From positions 258,147-322,146 of the forward strand of contig NZ_BMRP01000003.1 of the NCBI RefSeq assembly GCF_014648695.1: a stretch of 64,000 nucleotides of DNA, written 5' to 3'. This DNA is from Streptomyces albospinus (GTDB lineage Bacteria > Actinomycetota > Actinomycetes > Streptomycetales > Streptomycetaceae). The translations under genes and the position numbers were made by a program. This document shows positions 16,221 through 24,520 of the stretch, in pieces (the stretch's first letter is position 1; each line of letters begins with the position of its first letter). Under the pieces are notes generated by a model. That model saw only the letters and a list, made by a program, of their open reading frames with translations. It did no database searches and was not told where the DNA came from.

Positions 16221-18228
16221 GGTTGTGGTCGTCTCCTCGGGGGCGAGCCTTCGGGGCGTCGTGGTCGGGGTCGAAGAACAGGTCGGGGTCGCCGGGGCGG
16301 CCGGGGAAGCCGTCCTGGCCCGGGGTGGGGCCGGTGCCGGCGGCGGTCCGGCCGGCCGTGGTGCGGCCGGCCGCGTAGTCGGGGTCGCCGAGGCTGAAGC
16401 CGCGCTGGAAGGCGGCCATCAGGTTGGGGTCGTGGATGCGCTCGGGCCCCTCGCGGCGGGGCAGCAGCCGCGGATCGTCGCGCAGTTGGGGCGCGAGGTG
16501 GGTCTGCTTGATGCGGCGCGGCAGCCGCGGCCGGGATCCGTGGTCGTCGACCGGCGGCGCGGGCGGCAGGACGACGGGGCCGGGGTCCGCGGGCCGGCTG
16601 TCGGCGGGGGCGCCCGGACGCGGGTCGGCGGGCGGGGTGGGCCGGGCGTCGGCGGGCGCGGCCGGACGCGGGGTGGCGGGCCCGGCCGGGCGGGCCTTGG
16701 CGCCGGCCGGCGGGCGGATCTCGATCGCGCCGGCGTCGATGTCGGCGTCGGCCGCGAGGCGGGCCATCGCCCGGTGAAAGGCGACCATACGGGCGGCCTC
16801 GGAACCGGCGTCGGTCGTCGCATCGAACCCCCCGCCGGGGTAGATGAGGTCGTCGTGCCGCCCGTACCCGCCGTCGTACGGGGAGCCGGCGCCGCCCTCG
16901 TCGTACCCGTCGCCCGGGGCGCGCCCGTGATCGGCGGCGGGTTCGTCGTGGTAGTCAAGGGACGCCTGGGGCACCACCGAACCGTCGAACTCGTCCCGGA
17001 CCTGGGCGGAGTTGGCGCCGAGCAGCGACGGCGGCAGGATCAGCACGGCCTGCACACCGCCGTAGATGTTGCTCTGCAACTGGACGACGATGCCGTGCCG
17101 CCGGGCGAGCGAGGAGACCACGTAGAGACCGATCCGGCCGTCGTCCAGCAGCTCGGTGAGATCCATCTGCTCGGGGTCGGCGAGCAGCCGGTTCATCTGC
17201 GCCTGCTCTTCCGCCGACATGCCCAGGCCGCGGTCCTCGACCTCCACCGCGAGCCCCGACTTGACGTGCTGCGCGCGCACCGTGACCGGCGTCTCCGGGG
17301 CGGAGTAGATGGTGGCGTTCTCGACGAGCTCGGCGAGGAGGTGGACGACATCGGCGACCGCGGTGCCGCGCAGGGTGCCCTCCACCGGCGGCACCAGCTT
17401 GATCCGCGGATACTGCTCGACCTCGGCGGTCGAGGAGCGCAGGACCTCGGTCATGGTGATCGGACGGGTCCACTGGCGGCGGGAGACGGCACCGCCGAGC
17501 ACGGCGAGGTTCTCGGCATGCCGGCGGACCCGGGTGGCCAGGTGGTCGACGACGAACAGCCCCTTGAGCAGATCCGGGTCCTCCACCTGGTGCTCCAGCT
17601 CGTCCAGCACCTGGATCTGGCGGTGCACCAGGGACTGGAGCCGCCGGGCGAGGTTGACGAAGACCTCCAACTTCTGCTCGTTGCCGGTGGCGTTGGAGCG
17701 GGCGATGCCCACCGCTTCGACGACGGCCGCCTCGGCGGCCCGGCCGGCGGCGGCGACTTCATGGGCGAGCAGGTCGAGGGCATCGCCGCCGGGCTCCGGT
17801 GCCGGCTCGGGGTCGCGGTGTTCGATCCACTCGTTCCGGCGGACGCGGTCCAGGAGGTCGTACAGCTCGGACTGGCTCCGGGCGCACACCTGGCGCAGCC
17901 GCGCATAGCGGTTCACCACGGCGCGCGCCTCGGAGTTCCCGGCGACGCCGGCGATCAGCACGATGACGCAGACCACGACGAGTCCGCTGGTCAGCACCGG
18001 CCATTCCCGGCCGGTGAGGCGGGCCCCGCCGCTCTGGACGACGAAGGCGGCGACGCCGGTGCAGATGACGGCGACGAGCAGACAGGGGACCGCGGCGAGC
18101 CGGACCAGCCGGGAGCGTATTGCCGAGTCGGCAGCCGACTCGGGGACGGCGGCCCGACCGTGCCGTCCCCCGTGGGACCTCTGAGCCTCCTGGGACGACT
18201 GGGTCCTGTGTGGGGGTGCGGTAGGCAT
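16210..18228 (-). CDS. Conservon sensor-histidine-kinase-like protein (CvnA-type)
   Basis: The protein has 672 residues from the ATG at 18228, with GGAGGG just upstream; a GTG 11 codons earlier was rejected. Two membrane helices lie at about 41-63 and 78-96, with a short extracytoplasmic loop of only about 15 residues. A helical dimerisation segment (VHRQIQVLDELEHQVED) leads into an HATPase_c domain with N-box ELVENATIYSAPETPV near 303 and G-box DRGLGMSAEE. The last 250 residues are Pro/Ala/Asp-rich and probably disordered. Conservon kinases signal to the following roadblock, DUF742 and GTPase proteins rather than to a linked response regulator, and none is present here. Confidence 0.92.
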   Translation of the reverse strand: MPTAPPHRTQSSQEAQRSHGGRHGRAAVPESAADSAIRSRLVRLAAVPCLLVAVICTGVAAFVVQSGGARLTGREWPVLTSGLVVVCVIVLIAGVAGNSEARAVVNRYARLRQVCARSQSELYDLLDRVRRNEWIEHRDPEPAPEPGGDALDLLAHEVAAAGRAAEAAVVEAVGIARSNATGNEQKLEVFVNLARRLQSLVHRQIQVLDELEHQVEDPDLLKGLFVVDHLATRVRRHAENLAVLGGAVSRRQWTRPITMTEVLRSSTAEVEQYPRIKLVPPVEGTLRGTAVADVVHLLAELVENATIYSAPETPVTVRAQHVKSGLAVEVEDRGLGMSAEEQAQMNRLLADPEQMDLTELLDDGRIGLYVVSSLARRHGIVVQLQSNIYGGVQAVLILPPSLLGANSAQVRDEFDGSVVPQASLDYHDEPAADHGRAPGDGYDEGGAGSPYDGGYGRHDDLIYPGGGFDATTDAGSEAARMVAFHRAMARLAADADIDAGAIEIRPPAGAKARPAGPATPRPAAPADARPTPPADPRPGAPADSRPADPGPVVLPPAPPVDDHGSRPRLPRRIKQTHLAPQLRDDPRLLPRREGPERIHDPNLMAAFQRGFSLGDPDYAAGRTTAGRTAAGTGPTPGQDGFPGRPGDPDLFFDPDHDAPKARPRGDDHNHGE

Positions 18229-18283
18229 GGGCGCCCTCCGGATCGGCCGTTGGCAGTTCACGGAGCACGCACGCTAGTTGTTA

Positions 18284-18336
18284 CGGAGGTGGTGTTCGGA
18301 CCCACTTCGGGGTTTCGCTACCCCGCGCCACCTCCG
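18284..18336. promoter_or_regulatory. Nested inverted repeat ahead of the conservon
   Basis: An outer 9-bp arm pair (CGGAGGTGG and CCACCTCCG) encloses an inner 6-bp hairpin (CGGGGT, six-base loop, ACCCCG). It lies 56-108 bases before the cvnA-type ATG, just upstream of a possible -10 (TAGCGT on the minus strand). It could be an operator, a leader-RNA fold, or part of the terminator of the upstream MBL gene. Confidence 0.45.
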
Positions 18337-18375
18337 TGGGTAGGCATGGCGCGCACGGCAGTACGAAAGAATACG

Positions 18376-18400
18376 AACTCCCGTTCAAGAAACGGGAGTT
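18376..18400 (-). terminator. Perfect 10-bp hairpin downstream of the MBL hydrolase gene
   Basis: AACTCCCGTT pairs perfectly with AACGGGAGTT around a five-base loop. On the minus strand it is about 110 bases after the MBL-fold stop and is followed by a T-containing stretch (TCGTATTCTTTCG). It most likely ends the MBL transcript before the conservon. Confidence 0.55.
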
Positions 18401-18507
18401 GACGCATCCATGGCCACGCCTCGGCGACCACCGTCCCCGAACCGCCACGCCGCCCCCGGTGGCGAAGGCTTCCCTCCGCACGCCCCGCCGCACTCCTCGC
18501 CGCGCGA

Positions 18508-19713
18508 TCACCGCTCGCTGACGAGGTCGTCGCCCACGAGCACGTCCGCCGCCCCCGCGGCCTCCCGGGTCGCCGCCACCGGCGGCCAGGCGGGCCAGCC
18601 ATGCACCGGCGGTACGGCCACCGCCCGCCACCACGGGTCCACGGCCGGCTTGTCGGCCGGCTCGAACGGCTCCCCCGGCCGCGGCGCGACGGACGCCACG
18701 CCGGCCTCATGGGCCGCGGACATCGTCCACTCCGCCGGCTCCGCCCACGGGTGCGGGGCCAGATTGAAGGTGCCCCAGTGGATCGGCAGCAGCGCCCCGG
18801 TGGGCTCGCCGCCCTGGAGGTCGAGGTGGGACTGCACCCCCTGCGCCGGCGTCATGTGGATGTCCGGCCAGAAGTCCGAATACGCGCCGATCTGGATCAT
18901 GGTCAGGTCGAACGGGCCGTGCGCCGCGCCTATCTCCGCGAATCCGGGGAAGTAGCCGGTGTCGCCGCTGTGGAAGATACGGTGCTCGGAACCGGCGACG
19001 ACCCAGGAGGCCCAGAGCGTGTGCTGCGGGCCGCGCAGTCCGCGCCCGCAGAAGTGCTGGGCGGGCGTGGCGGTCAGCGTCAGCCCGCCGACGCGCGTCG
19101 TCTCGTCCCAGTCGAGCTCGGTGATGCGCTCCGCGGGAACGCCCCAGAATTCCAGGTCGGCGCCGATACCGAGCGGCGCGACGAAGGCCGCGCCGGAGCG
19201 GATCAGGCCCTGGACCGTCGGCATGTCGAGATGGTCGTAGTGGTCGTGCGAGATCACCACGACGTCGACCGGATCGAGCTCCGCCAGCTCCAGCGGCACC
19301 GGATGCAGCCGCTTGGGCCCGGCCCAGCTGAACGGGGAGCAGCGCTCACCCCAGACCGGGTCGAAGAGCACGCGGTGGCCGTCCATCTCGGCGAGCACGC
19401 TCGAATGCCCCATCCAGGTGATCCGCAGCCCGGAGGCGGGCGGCCGGCCCCAGTCCGCGGCCGTCGGGCGGTGCACCGGAATCCGGCCGACCGGTGCCCG
19501 CCGCAACCGGCCCGCACGGCTCAGCTGCGTACGAGCCATCGGCAGCGCGGCGCCCCGGAGCAACTGCCGGGTGGGCGCCGGATTGCGGAACTGCCCGTCC
19601 ACGAACTGCGGGGACCTGCGCATCCTGGCCAGCCGCTCCCCGGTGGGCTCGGCGCCGAAGCTCGCGGGGCGCAACGCGGTAAGCGGAGTACGGCGGGGTC
19701 GGGATGCGGTCAC
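18508..19713 (-). CDS. MBL-fold metallohydrolase (NAPE-PLD/UlaG-like)
   Basis: The protein has 401 residues and starts at a GTG preceded by GGAGGT. The metal-binding motif HDHYDHLD lies near residue 152. Further conserved His and Asp residues appear in HSGDTGYF and HWGTFNLAPHPWAEP. A hydrophobic opening helix is absent; the first 80 residues are basic, including FVDGQFRNPAP, which is typical of the N-acyl-phosphatidylethanolamine phospholipase D-like branch. The family hydrolyses phosphodiester or lactone bonds with two zinc ions. The substrate is not predictable from sequence. Longer in-frame starts upstream were rejected for lack of a ribosome-binding site. Confidence 0.88.
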   Translation of the reverse strand: MTASRPRRTPLTALRPASFGAEPTGERLARMRRSPQFVDGQFRNPAPTRQLLRGAALPMARTQLSRAGRLRRAPVGRIPVHRPTAADWGRPPASGLRITWMGHSSVLAEMDGHRVLFDPVWGERCSPFSWAGPKRLHPVPLELAELDPVDVVVISHDHYDHLDMPTVQGLIRSGAAFVAPLGIGADLEFWGVPAERITELDWDETTRVGGLTLTATPAQHFCGRGLRGPQHTLWASWVVAGSEHRIFHSGDTGYFPGFAEIGAAHGPFDLTMIQIGAYSDFWPDIHMTPAQGVQSHLDLQGGEPTGALLPIHWGTFNLAPHPWAEPAEWTMSAAHEAGVASVAPRPGEPFEPADKPAVDPWWRAVAVPPVHGWPAWPPVAATREAAGAADVLVGDDLVSER

Positions 19714-19899
19714 AGCACCTCCATGGTCGGGGCAGTCGCGAAGTGAACGGGCCGCGTGAGCGGAGGGTTCCGGCGCTCCCGGGCCGCCCTGCGCCGCCGT
19801 ACGGTGCGGCACACGGCCCCGGACTCAACACCATCACTCTCCGATACCAACCGCGCGACCTGCCGCGGCATTCCTGCCGGCGGTGTGAGCTGCGATATG

Positions 19900-21156
19900 T
19901 CAGGCACAGCCACCCCCTCCGTGCAGGCACCCCCTCCGGCCTGCCGTGCGCGGTCCGGCGCGTACGGCAGGGCCGGCCCCACGCCGCCCGACCGTTACGG
20001 CCTCGACCCTTACGAGCCCCGACTGCATGCCGCAACCCGGAGGCAGCCATTCGGGTGAAATCAAGGACCGGGGGCCGAAGCGAGGACAAGGGGCGAGACG
20101 AACGGCGCGCGCCCCGACCACTTGGCGGGCGCCCCCGGCCCAGAGGCGCTTCGCCGCCGCCCGGAGCGAGCCGGTCAAGCGGGCATCGGGCCGGCGGGCC
20201 GGCCGGGGAACCGCGGCACAGTGCCCGCTCCACCCCCACCCGGCCCAGTGTTCACGCCACCCCCACTCACCCCGGTTGCCGCCACCCGCCTGGTCAGGCC
20301 GCCCGGCCCGTCGGAACTCCATCCTCAGGTGGTCCTCGACCGGGCGGTAGCCCAGCCGCCGGTAGAGGGCGTTGCCGGTGGGGTTGGCGAGGTCCGTGAA
20401 GAGGAGCAGCTCGGTCGCCCCGGAGCTCCGGGCGGCCCGGGAGGCGGCCGCGGTCACCGCCCCCGCGTAGCCGCGTCCGCGCAGCTCGGGCGGGGTGTAG
20501 ACGGGAGCCACCTGGACCGTGCTGAAGAGGGGACGGGTGACCCCGGCCATCGCTACGGGCCGTCCGCCGGCCACCCAGAGGGTGCAGCGGCCGTCGGCGA
20601 TCCGGTCGTCGAGGGCTCGGGTGTCGCGGGGCGGCGGACCGCCGACGTCCGCGGCGAAGGCCGCGAACCAGCCCCGCAGCAGCTCCCGGTCGGCGGGGGT
20701 GGCGGGCCGGGCCGCTCCGGGCGGGGCGGGCGCGGCCGGGGTCAGCTCGCCGAGCCGGTGGAGGCGGTGCCGTTCGGCGCGGTACACCGGACCGCCGTGC
20801 CGCCGCTGCCAGGCCGTGGCGACCGCCTCCGCCGTCGGCTCGCAGCCGGTCACCCCGGGGATGTCGAGCCGCTGCCGCGCCAGGGCGTCGACCGGCTCGG
20901 CCGCGGCGACCGCAGGCAGCGGGGAGAGCACCACCGCGCGCGGCGGAGTCCAGACGAACGCGCCACCGACCGACGCCTCTTCGTCTCTCCCCCACCATCC
21001 GAACCAGGGGGCGTCCGTCCCGTACGCGTCCGGCCCGAGGGCCCGCAGGGAGGACGCGATCGACAGCAGCAGCGTGTGCTGCACCGGGCGTCCCCGCACG
21101 AACTCCCGTGTGGCCGCCTCGAAGACATCGAGATCCCGTGTCGTCGTCCATGTCAT
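19900..21156 (-). CDS. GNAT-family acetyltransferase with an anomalous C-terminal tail
   Basis: The protein has 418 residues and starts at ATG. The first 285 residues are a normal two-part GNAT protein. The acetyl-CoA-binding region VYTPPELRGRGYAGAVTAA (Q/RxxGxG/A type) lies near 220 and the closing FTDLANPTGNALYRRLGYRPVEDHLRMEF ends near 288. The following 130 residues match no part of the GNAT fold: they are Trp/Gly-rich then Arg-rich (for example EWGWREHWAGWGW). Homologous proteins of this type should end soon after the LRMEF strand. I infer that the original stop codon was lost by mutation or frameshift and that translation now runs on. The acyl acceptor is unknown. Confidence 0.75.
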   Translation of the reverse strand: MTWTTTRDLDVFEAATREFVRGRPVQHTLLLSIASSLRALGPDAYGTDAPWFGWWGRDEEASVGGAFVWTPPRAVVLSPLPAVAAAEPVDALARQRLDIPGVTGCEPTAEAVATAWQRRHGGPVYRAERHRLHRLGELTPAAPAPPGAARPATPADRELLRGWFAAFAADVGGPPPRDTRALDDRIADGRCTLWVAGGRPVAMAGVTRPLFSTVQVAPVYTPPELRGRGYAGAVTAAASRAARSSGATELLLFTDLANPTGNALYRRLGYRPVEDHLRMEFRRAGRPDQAGGGNRGEWGWREHWAGWGWSGHCAAVPRPARRPDARLTGSLRAAAKRLWAGGARQVVGARAVRLAPCPRFGPRSLISPEWLPPGCGMQSGLVRVEAVTVGRRGAGPAVRAGPRTAGRRGCLHGGGGCA

Positions 21157-21247
21157 GCCGCCTCACCCTTCCCCGGCACCCGTGGCCGCCGCATCCGGTT
21201 CTCCGGCCGGGGGCCCGTTCCGCCCCGGGGGCCGGCAGGTGCCGCCG

Positions 21248-22654
21248 TCAGGCGCGTTCGACAGCGGCGGGCGGCCGGGGCAGGCCGGGGCGGCGTGGCA
21301 GGAAGACCGTGCGCAGGAGGATGCGCGGGGCCATCAGGCGGGAGGGCGGGGCGGTGAGGCAGAAGACGTCCCGGAAGGCGCCGCCGACGACGCGGTCGAC
21401 TGCGGCGCGGGCGGACAGCCGCTCGATGTACCACGTCGTCAGCCGCTCGCCGAGGCCCACCGTGCTGTCGCCGTCGCCGGTGTACGGGCGGTCCGCGCCG
21501 ATCGCGGCGCGCCAGGCGGGTTCCGCGGCGCGGGAGACCGCCCGCTGCGCCCGGGCGGTGGCCCCGGGGCGCAGCGGACCGCTGTCCGCGAGGGTGTCGC
21601 GCAGCGCCAGCGCACCGAGCGCGGCCACCGACATGCCCTGGCCGTAGACGGGGTTGAAGGTGCAGTTGGCGTCCCCGAGGACCAGGAACCCTTCCGGGGC
21701 GGCCCCGGGGCGCTCGAAGCGGCGCCGGCGGTTGCAGGTGTCGCGGAAGCCGTGCACCGGCGAGACCGGTTCCGCGCCGGCGAGCAGTTCGTGGACGTAC
21801 GGGTCGCCGACGGTGGCGCTGAAGGCGATGAACTCCGCCTCGTCCGTGGGCGGGTGGTGGCCGCGCACCCCGGACAGGGTCAGCAGCCAGTTGCCGCCCT
21901 CGACGGGGACGTACGCGGCACCGCGCGGACACGCGGGCCAGCAGGGGACGTTGACGCCGATCTCCGGTTCGGCGGCCGGATCGCTGGGGCGGTACATCCG
22001 GGTGGCGTAGGCCAGGCCCGAGTCGACCTTCTCCTCCCGCGGCGCTTCCCGGCCCAGTGCCGCGTACCACTGCGGCGTACGCGACGCACGGCCGGAGGCG
22101 TCCACGGCCAGGTCGGCCGGCAGCATCCGCTCCGGCCGGGCGCCGCCCTCGCCGCTCCTGCTGCGGACCGTGACGCCGGTCACCCGCCGCGCGTCGCCGG
22201 TGAGCCCGACGGCCTCGGTCGCCTCCAGGACCTCGACCCGGGTCGGCGATTCGGCCGCCGCCCGCAGCACGCGCTCGCGGACCACGGCGTCCAGGACCGG
22301 TCGGGTGACGCTGAGCGCCGGATGCCGGCGGTCGTCGAAGCGGCGCTGCCAGCCGGTGGGCGTACGGGTGACCAGATCGCGCGGCATGGAGAGGCTCCGC
22401 GCACCGGCCTCGGTGAGCGCGGCGACCGTGCCGGGCAGCAGCTCGTCCAGCGCGCGCTGTCCGCCGCTGAGGAGAACATGCAGATGGCGGGCCTGCGGGA
22501 CGCCCTTGCGGAAGACCTGCTCGGCGGGATACCGATCGCGTTCGACGACGGTGATCGCGTCGACATGGCCGCGCAGGGCCGTGACGGCGAGCATTCCGGC
22601 GAGTCCGCCGCCGATCACGATCGCGGTACGCCCGCCGCCGGTGCGCTCAGCCAT
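21248..22654 (-). CDS. FAD-dependent oxidoreductase of the halogenase/geranylgeranyl-reductase superfamily
   Basis: The protein has 468 residues and starts at ATG with GAGGT upstream. The dinucleotide-binding GxGxxG appears as VIGGGLAGMLAV near residue 12, followed by the acidic end of beta-2 (VVERDRYP). The second FAD motif, GDANCTFNPVYGQGMSVAA, lies near 330 (GD followed by NPxxGQG). No NAD(P)H-only domain is evident. It resembles single-component flavin monooxygenases annotated only as FAD-binding protein in Streptomyces. A typical tryptophan-halogenase WxWxIP motif is not seen. No adjacent biosynthetic genes suggest a substrate. Confidence 0.85.
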   Translation of the reverse strand: MAERTGGGRTAIVIGGGLAGMLAVTALRGHVDAITVVERDRYPAEQVFRKGVPQARHLHVLLSGGQRALDELLPGTVAALTEAGARSLSMPRDLVTRTPTGWQRRFDDRRHPALSVTRPVLDAVVRERVLRAAAESPTRVEVLEATEAVGLTGDARRVTGVTVRSRSGEGGARPERMLPADLAVDASGRASRTPQWYAALGREAPREEKVDSGLAYATRMYRPSDPAAEPEIGVNVPCWPACPRGAAYVPVEGGNWLLTLSGVRGHHPPTDEAEFIAFSATVGDPYVHELLAGAEPVSPVHGFRDTCNRRRRFERPGAAPEGFLVLGDANCTFNPVYGQGMSVAALGALALRDTLADSGPLRPGATARAQRAVSRAAEPAWRAAIGADRPYTGDGDSTVGLGERLTTWYIERLSARAAVDRVVGGAFRDVFCLTAPPSRLMAPRILLRTVFLPRRPGLPRPPAAVERA

Positions 22655-22946
22655 TCGTACCTCATCTTCCCCGCGGTCCGTACGGCCCCCGGTCGGCGCC
22701 CTGTCAGCGTTTCCGGATCCTTGATCCGTGACGGCCCTCAGGCTTCAGCGCCCTCCGCATCCTGTCAACGACTGTCCCAACATCCCCTTCCGGCGGTCGA
22801 GTAGAGCCCTTCCACCCGACATGCTCCGGCCCCGCGCCGCCGCTCCCACACCGTCGGCCACGCCCCGTCACCCGCTCGCCTCCGGCCGCCGCGCCTCCCC
22901 ACCGGTTTCGCGCGCACGCTTCCCTCCCGCGGGTCACGCCAGTCCC
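22655..22946. other. Intergenic region between divergent FAD oxidoreductase and kinase genes
   Basis: I see no convincing gene here. The codon bias characteristic of coding sequence is absent in all frames, and no RNA gene is recognisable. It must hold the minus-strand promoter of the oxidoreductase. Confidence 0.5.
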
Positions 22947-22958
22947 TAACATCCCGAT
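22947..22958 (+). promoter_or_regulatory. Candidate leaderless -10 (TAACAT) upstream of the PfkB kinase
   Basis: TAACAT at 22947-22952 is followed by six bases and an ATG at 22959. This is the spacing seen at leaderless Streptomyces starts. If used, it gives the kinase gene a leader of about 106 bases containing a short open frame. Confidence 0.4.
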
Positions 22959-23087
22959 ATGAGACGACTCTGCGTCTACACTCCCGACAGCGGGCGCGCC
23001 GCGCCCGCAGCCGCTCCCACCAGCAACGGGATTCATCTCTTCAGCAAGGGATTCAGGGACGCTTGTGACTTTCGAGCAGGAATCTGA
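22959..23087 (+). CDS. Possible 42-residue leader ORF overlapping the kinase start
   Basis: An ATG six bases after the TAACAT box opens a 42-codon frame beginning MRRLCVYTPDSGRAA. It runs past the GTG of the kinase gene and stops 23 bases inside it. Codon use is not typical of the organism (AGA, CGA and ATT occur), so coding is doubtful. It could nevertheless be translated and influence kinase expression by overlap. No homologue is recognised. Confidence 0.25.
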   Translation: MRRLCVYTPDSGRAAPAAAPTSNGIHLFSKGFRDACDFRAGI

Positions 23088-24039
23088 GCCATATGACGTC
23101 CTCGTCGTCGGCGGATCGGGCGTGGACACCACCGTGCGGGTCGACGCGCTGCCCGTACCGCCCGCCGACACCCACGGAGTGCCGGCCATCCGCGAGGACG
23201 CGGGGCACACGGGCACAGGTGTCGCGCTCGGCTGCGCGACGCTGGGGCTCACCACCGGATTCGTCGATTTCCTCGGCGACGACCATCCAGGCACCCTGGT
23301 CCGGGAGCGCCTCGCCGGCAGCGGTGTCGACTTCCATCCGCTGATCTCCCCGCACGGGACCCGGCGGGCCGTCAATCTCGTCTCCCCCGACGGCCGCCGG
23401 ATGTCCTTCTACGACGCCCGCGACCCGCTCGATCTGCGGATGCCGCCGGAGCACTACCTCCCCCTGCTGCGCCGCACCCGGCACGTCCATCTCTCCATCA
23501 CCCACTTCGCCCGCTTTCTGTACGACGACATCGAGGCCCTGGGCCTTCCCGTCTCCACGGACCTGCACGACTGGGACGGCCTGACCGAGCATCACCGCGA
23601 CTTCGCGCTCCGCTCGGACCTGGTCTTCCTCAGCACGGTCGGCGCCGGCGAACGCATCAGCTCCGTCATGCGGGAGATCCTCCGCGACGGCCGCGCCGAG
23701 GCGGTGATCGCCACGGCCGGCGCGGGCGGCGCCTACCTCCTCACGCCCGAGGACCGCACCCCGCGCCTGGTGCCCGCCGCGGTCCCGCCCGGCCCCGTCG
23801 TGGACAGCAACGGCGCCGGCGACGCCTTCACCTGCGGCTTCCTCTACGGCAGGCGCAGGGGCCGGGACCTGGAGGAGTGCGCCCGCCTGGGCGCGGTCGC
23901 GGGCGCCTACGCCTGCACCGCGGAGGGCACTCATAACGCCCTCGTCGGGCGGGCCGCGCTGCGCGCCGTGCTCTCCCCTTCTCCCCCGCCATCCGTGCCG
24001 GCCGCGGCCGACGCCCAGGTCTCCGCTACCGGCGCATAA
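23065..24039 (+). CDS. PfkB-family carbohydrate/nucleoside kinase
   Basis: The protein has 324 residues and starts at GTG. The first ribokinase signature, with GTGVALGCATLGLTTGFVDFLGDD, spans residues about 49-75. The second signature, DSNGAGDAFTCGF near 250, carries the catalytic Asp and the anion hole. Family members phosphorylate sugars or nucleosides using ATP. The best comparison is with ribokinase-like sugar kinases, but the sugar cannot be assigned. The start is supported by weak GGGAC upstream and by the onset of codon bias. There is no transporter or regulator beside it. Confidence 0.88.
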   Translation: MTFEQESEPYDVLVVGGSGVDTTVRVDALPVPPADTHGVPAIREDAGHTGTGVALGCATLGLTTGFVDFLGDDHPGTLVRERLAGSGVDFHPLISPHGTRRAVNLVSPDGRRMSFYDARDPLDLRMPPEHYLPLLRRTRHVHLSITHFARFLYDDIEALGLPVSTDLHDWDGLTEHHRDFALRSDLVFLSTVGAGERISSVMREILRDGRAEAVIATAGAGGAYLLTPEDRTPRLVPAAVPPGPVVDSNGAGDAFTCGFLYGRRRGRDLEECARLGAVAGAYACTAEGTHNALVGRAALRAVLSPSPPPSVPAAADAQVSATGA

Positions 24040-24230
24040 CTCTCCTCCCCCGGTTCGAAGTCCAGGCGACACCCTCGCGCGCCGTACGCGTCCACGGCGG
24101 CACCCGCAGCCGGTACGGGCGACGGGTGTCGTCCGGTTGGGGCGTGGAGTCGACCACCTCGCCCCTCACCACCGGCTCGTCGTCGGCGAGGTCGATGCGC
24201 CACCCGCGCCAGGCGCGCAGGGCGGCAGCG
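24026..24230 (-). pseudogene. Remnant of an unidentified protein gene (minus strand)
   Basis: A short minus-strand frame ending at 24026 encodes a stretch that reads like real protein (WRGWRIDLADDEPVVRGEV, then a Pro/Arg segment PYRLRVPPWTRT). It begins abruptly and has no plausible start, and its 3' end overlaps the kinase stop. I do not recognise the family. It probably represents the broken end of a gene deleted at the same event that left the radical-SAM fragment beside it. Confidence 0.3.
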
Positions 24231-24272
24231 GGCCGCCGGTCCGCTGCCGATGTGCACGCTGGGTGGCCCGCT

Positions 24273-24470
24273 GGCACGGTCCGGCGCTGCCACTTCGCCC
24301 GCGCCGAGCCGGGCAATCCCTACGACGGCGGCTTCCGCGGCGCGCTGCGCCCGCGCCCCTGCCCACTGGCCGCCTGCGACTGCCCCATCGGCTGCGTCCA
24401 CGTGGAGACGCTGCCGCTGTACGACGTCTTCGCGGGCGGCGTACCGGAGCGGATCCCCGCGGCGGGGCGG
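24273..24470 (+). pseudogene. 3' fragment of an STM4011-like radical SAM gene
   Basis: About 65 codons on the plus strand read GTVRRCHF, then GNPYDGGFRGALRPRPCPL, then CDCPIG, then LYDVFAGGVPERIPAAG. This is the Cys-rich C-terminus (SPASM-like tail) that I know from STM4011-family radical SAM proteins. The radical SAM core and start are missing, and the frame continues past the expected end for about 25 codons. Codon bias is intact only in this stretch. The companion genes usually grouped with STM4011 are absent. Confidence 0.5.
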
Positions 24471-24520
24471 TTCCCCGCCGCGGGGATCCCGGCAGGGGCG
24501 CCGGCGCCGGACGGGTCCGT

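Noticed and set aside
19710..19982. A 90-codon minus-strand frame upstream of the MBL hydrolase gene
   Set aside because: It overlaps the MBL start and ribosome-binding site and has no coding bias or recognisable family.
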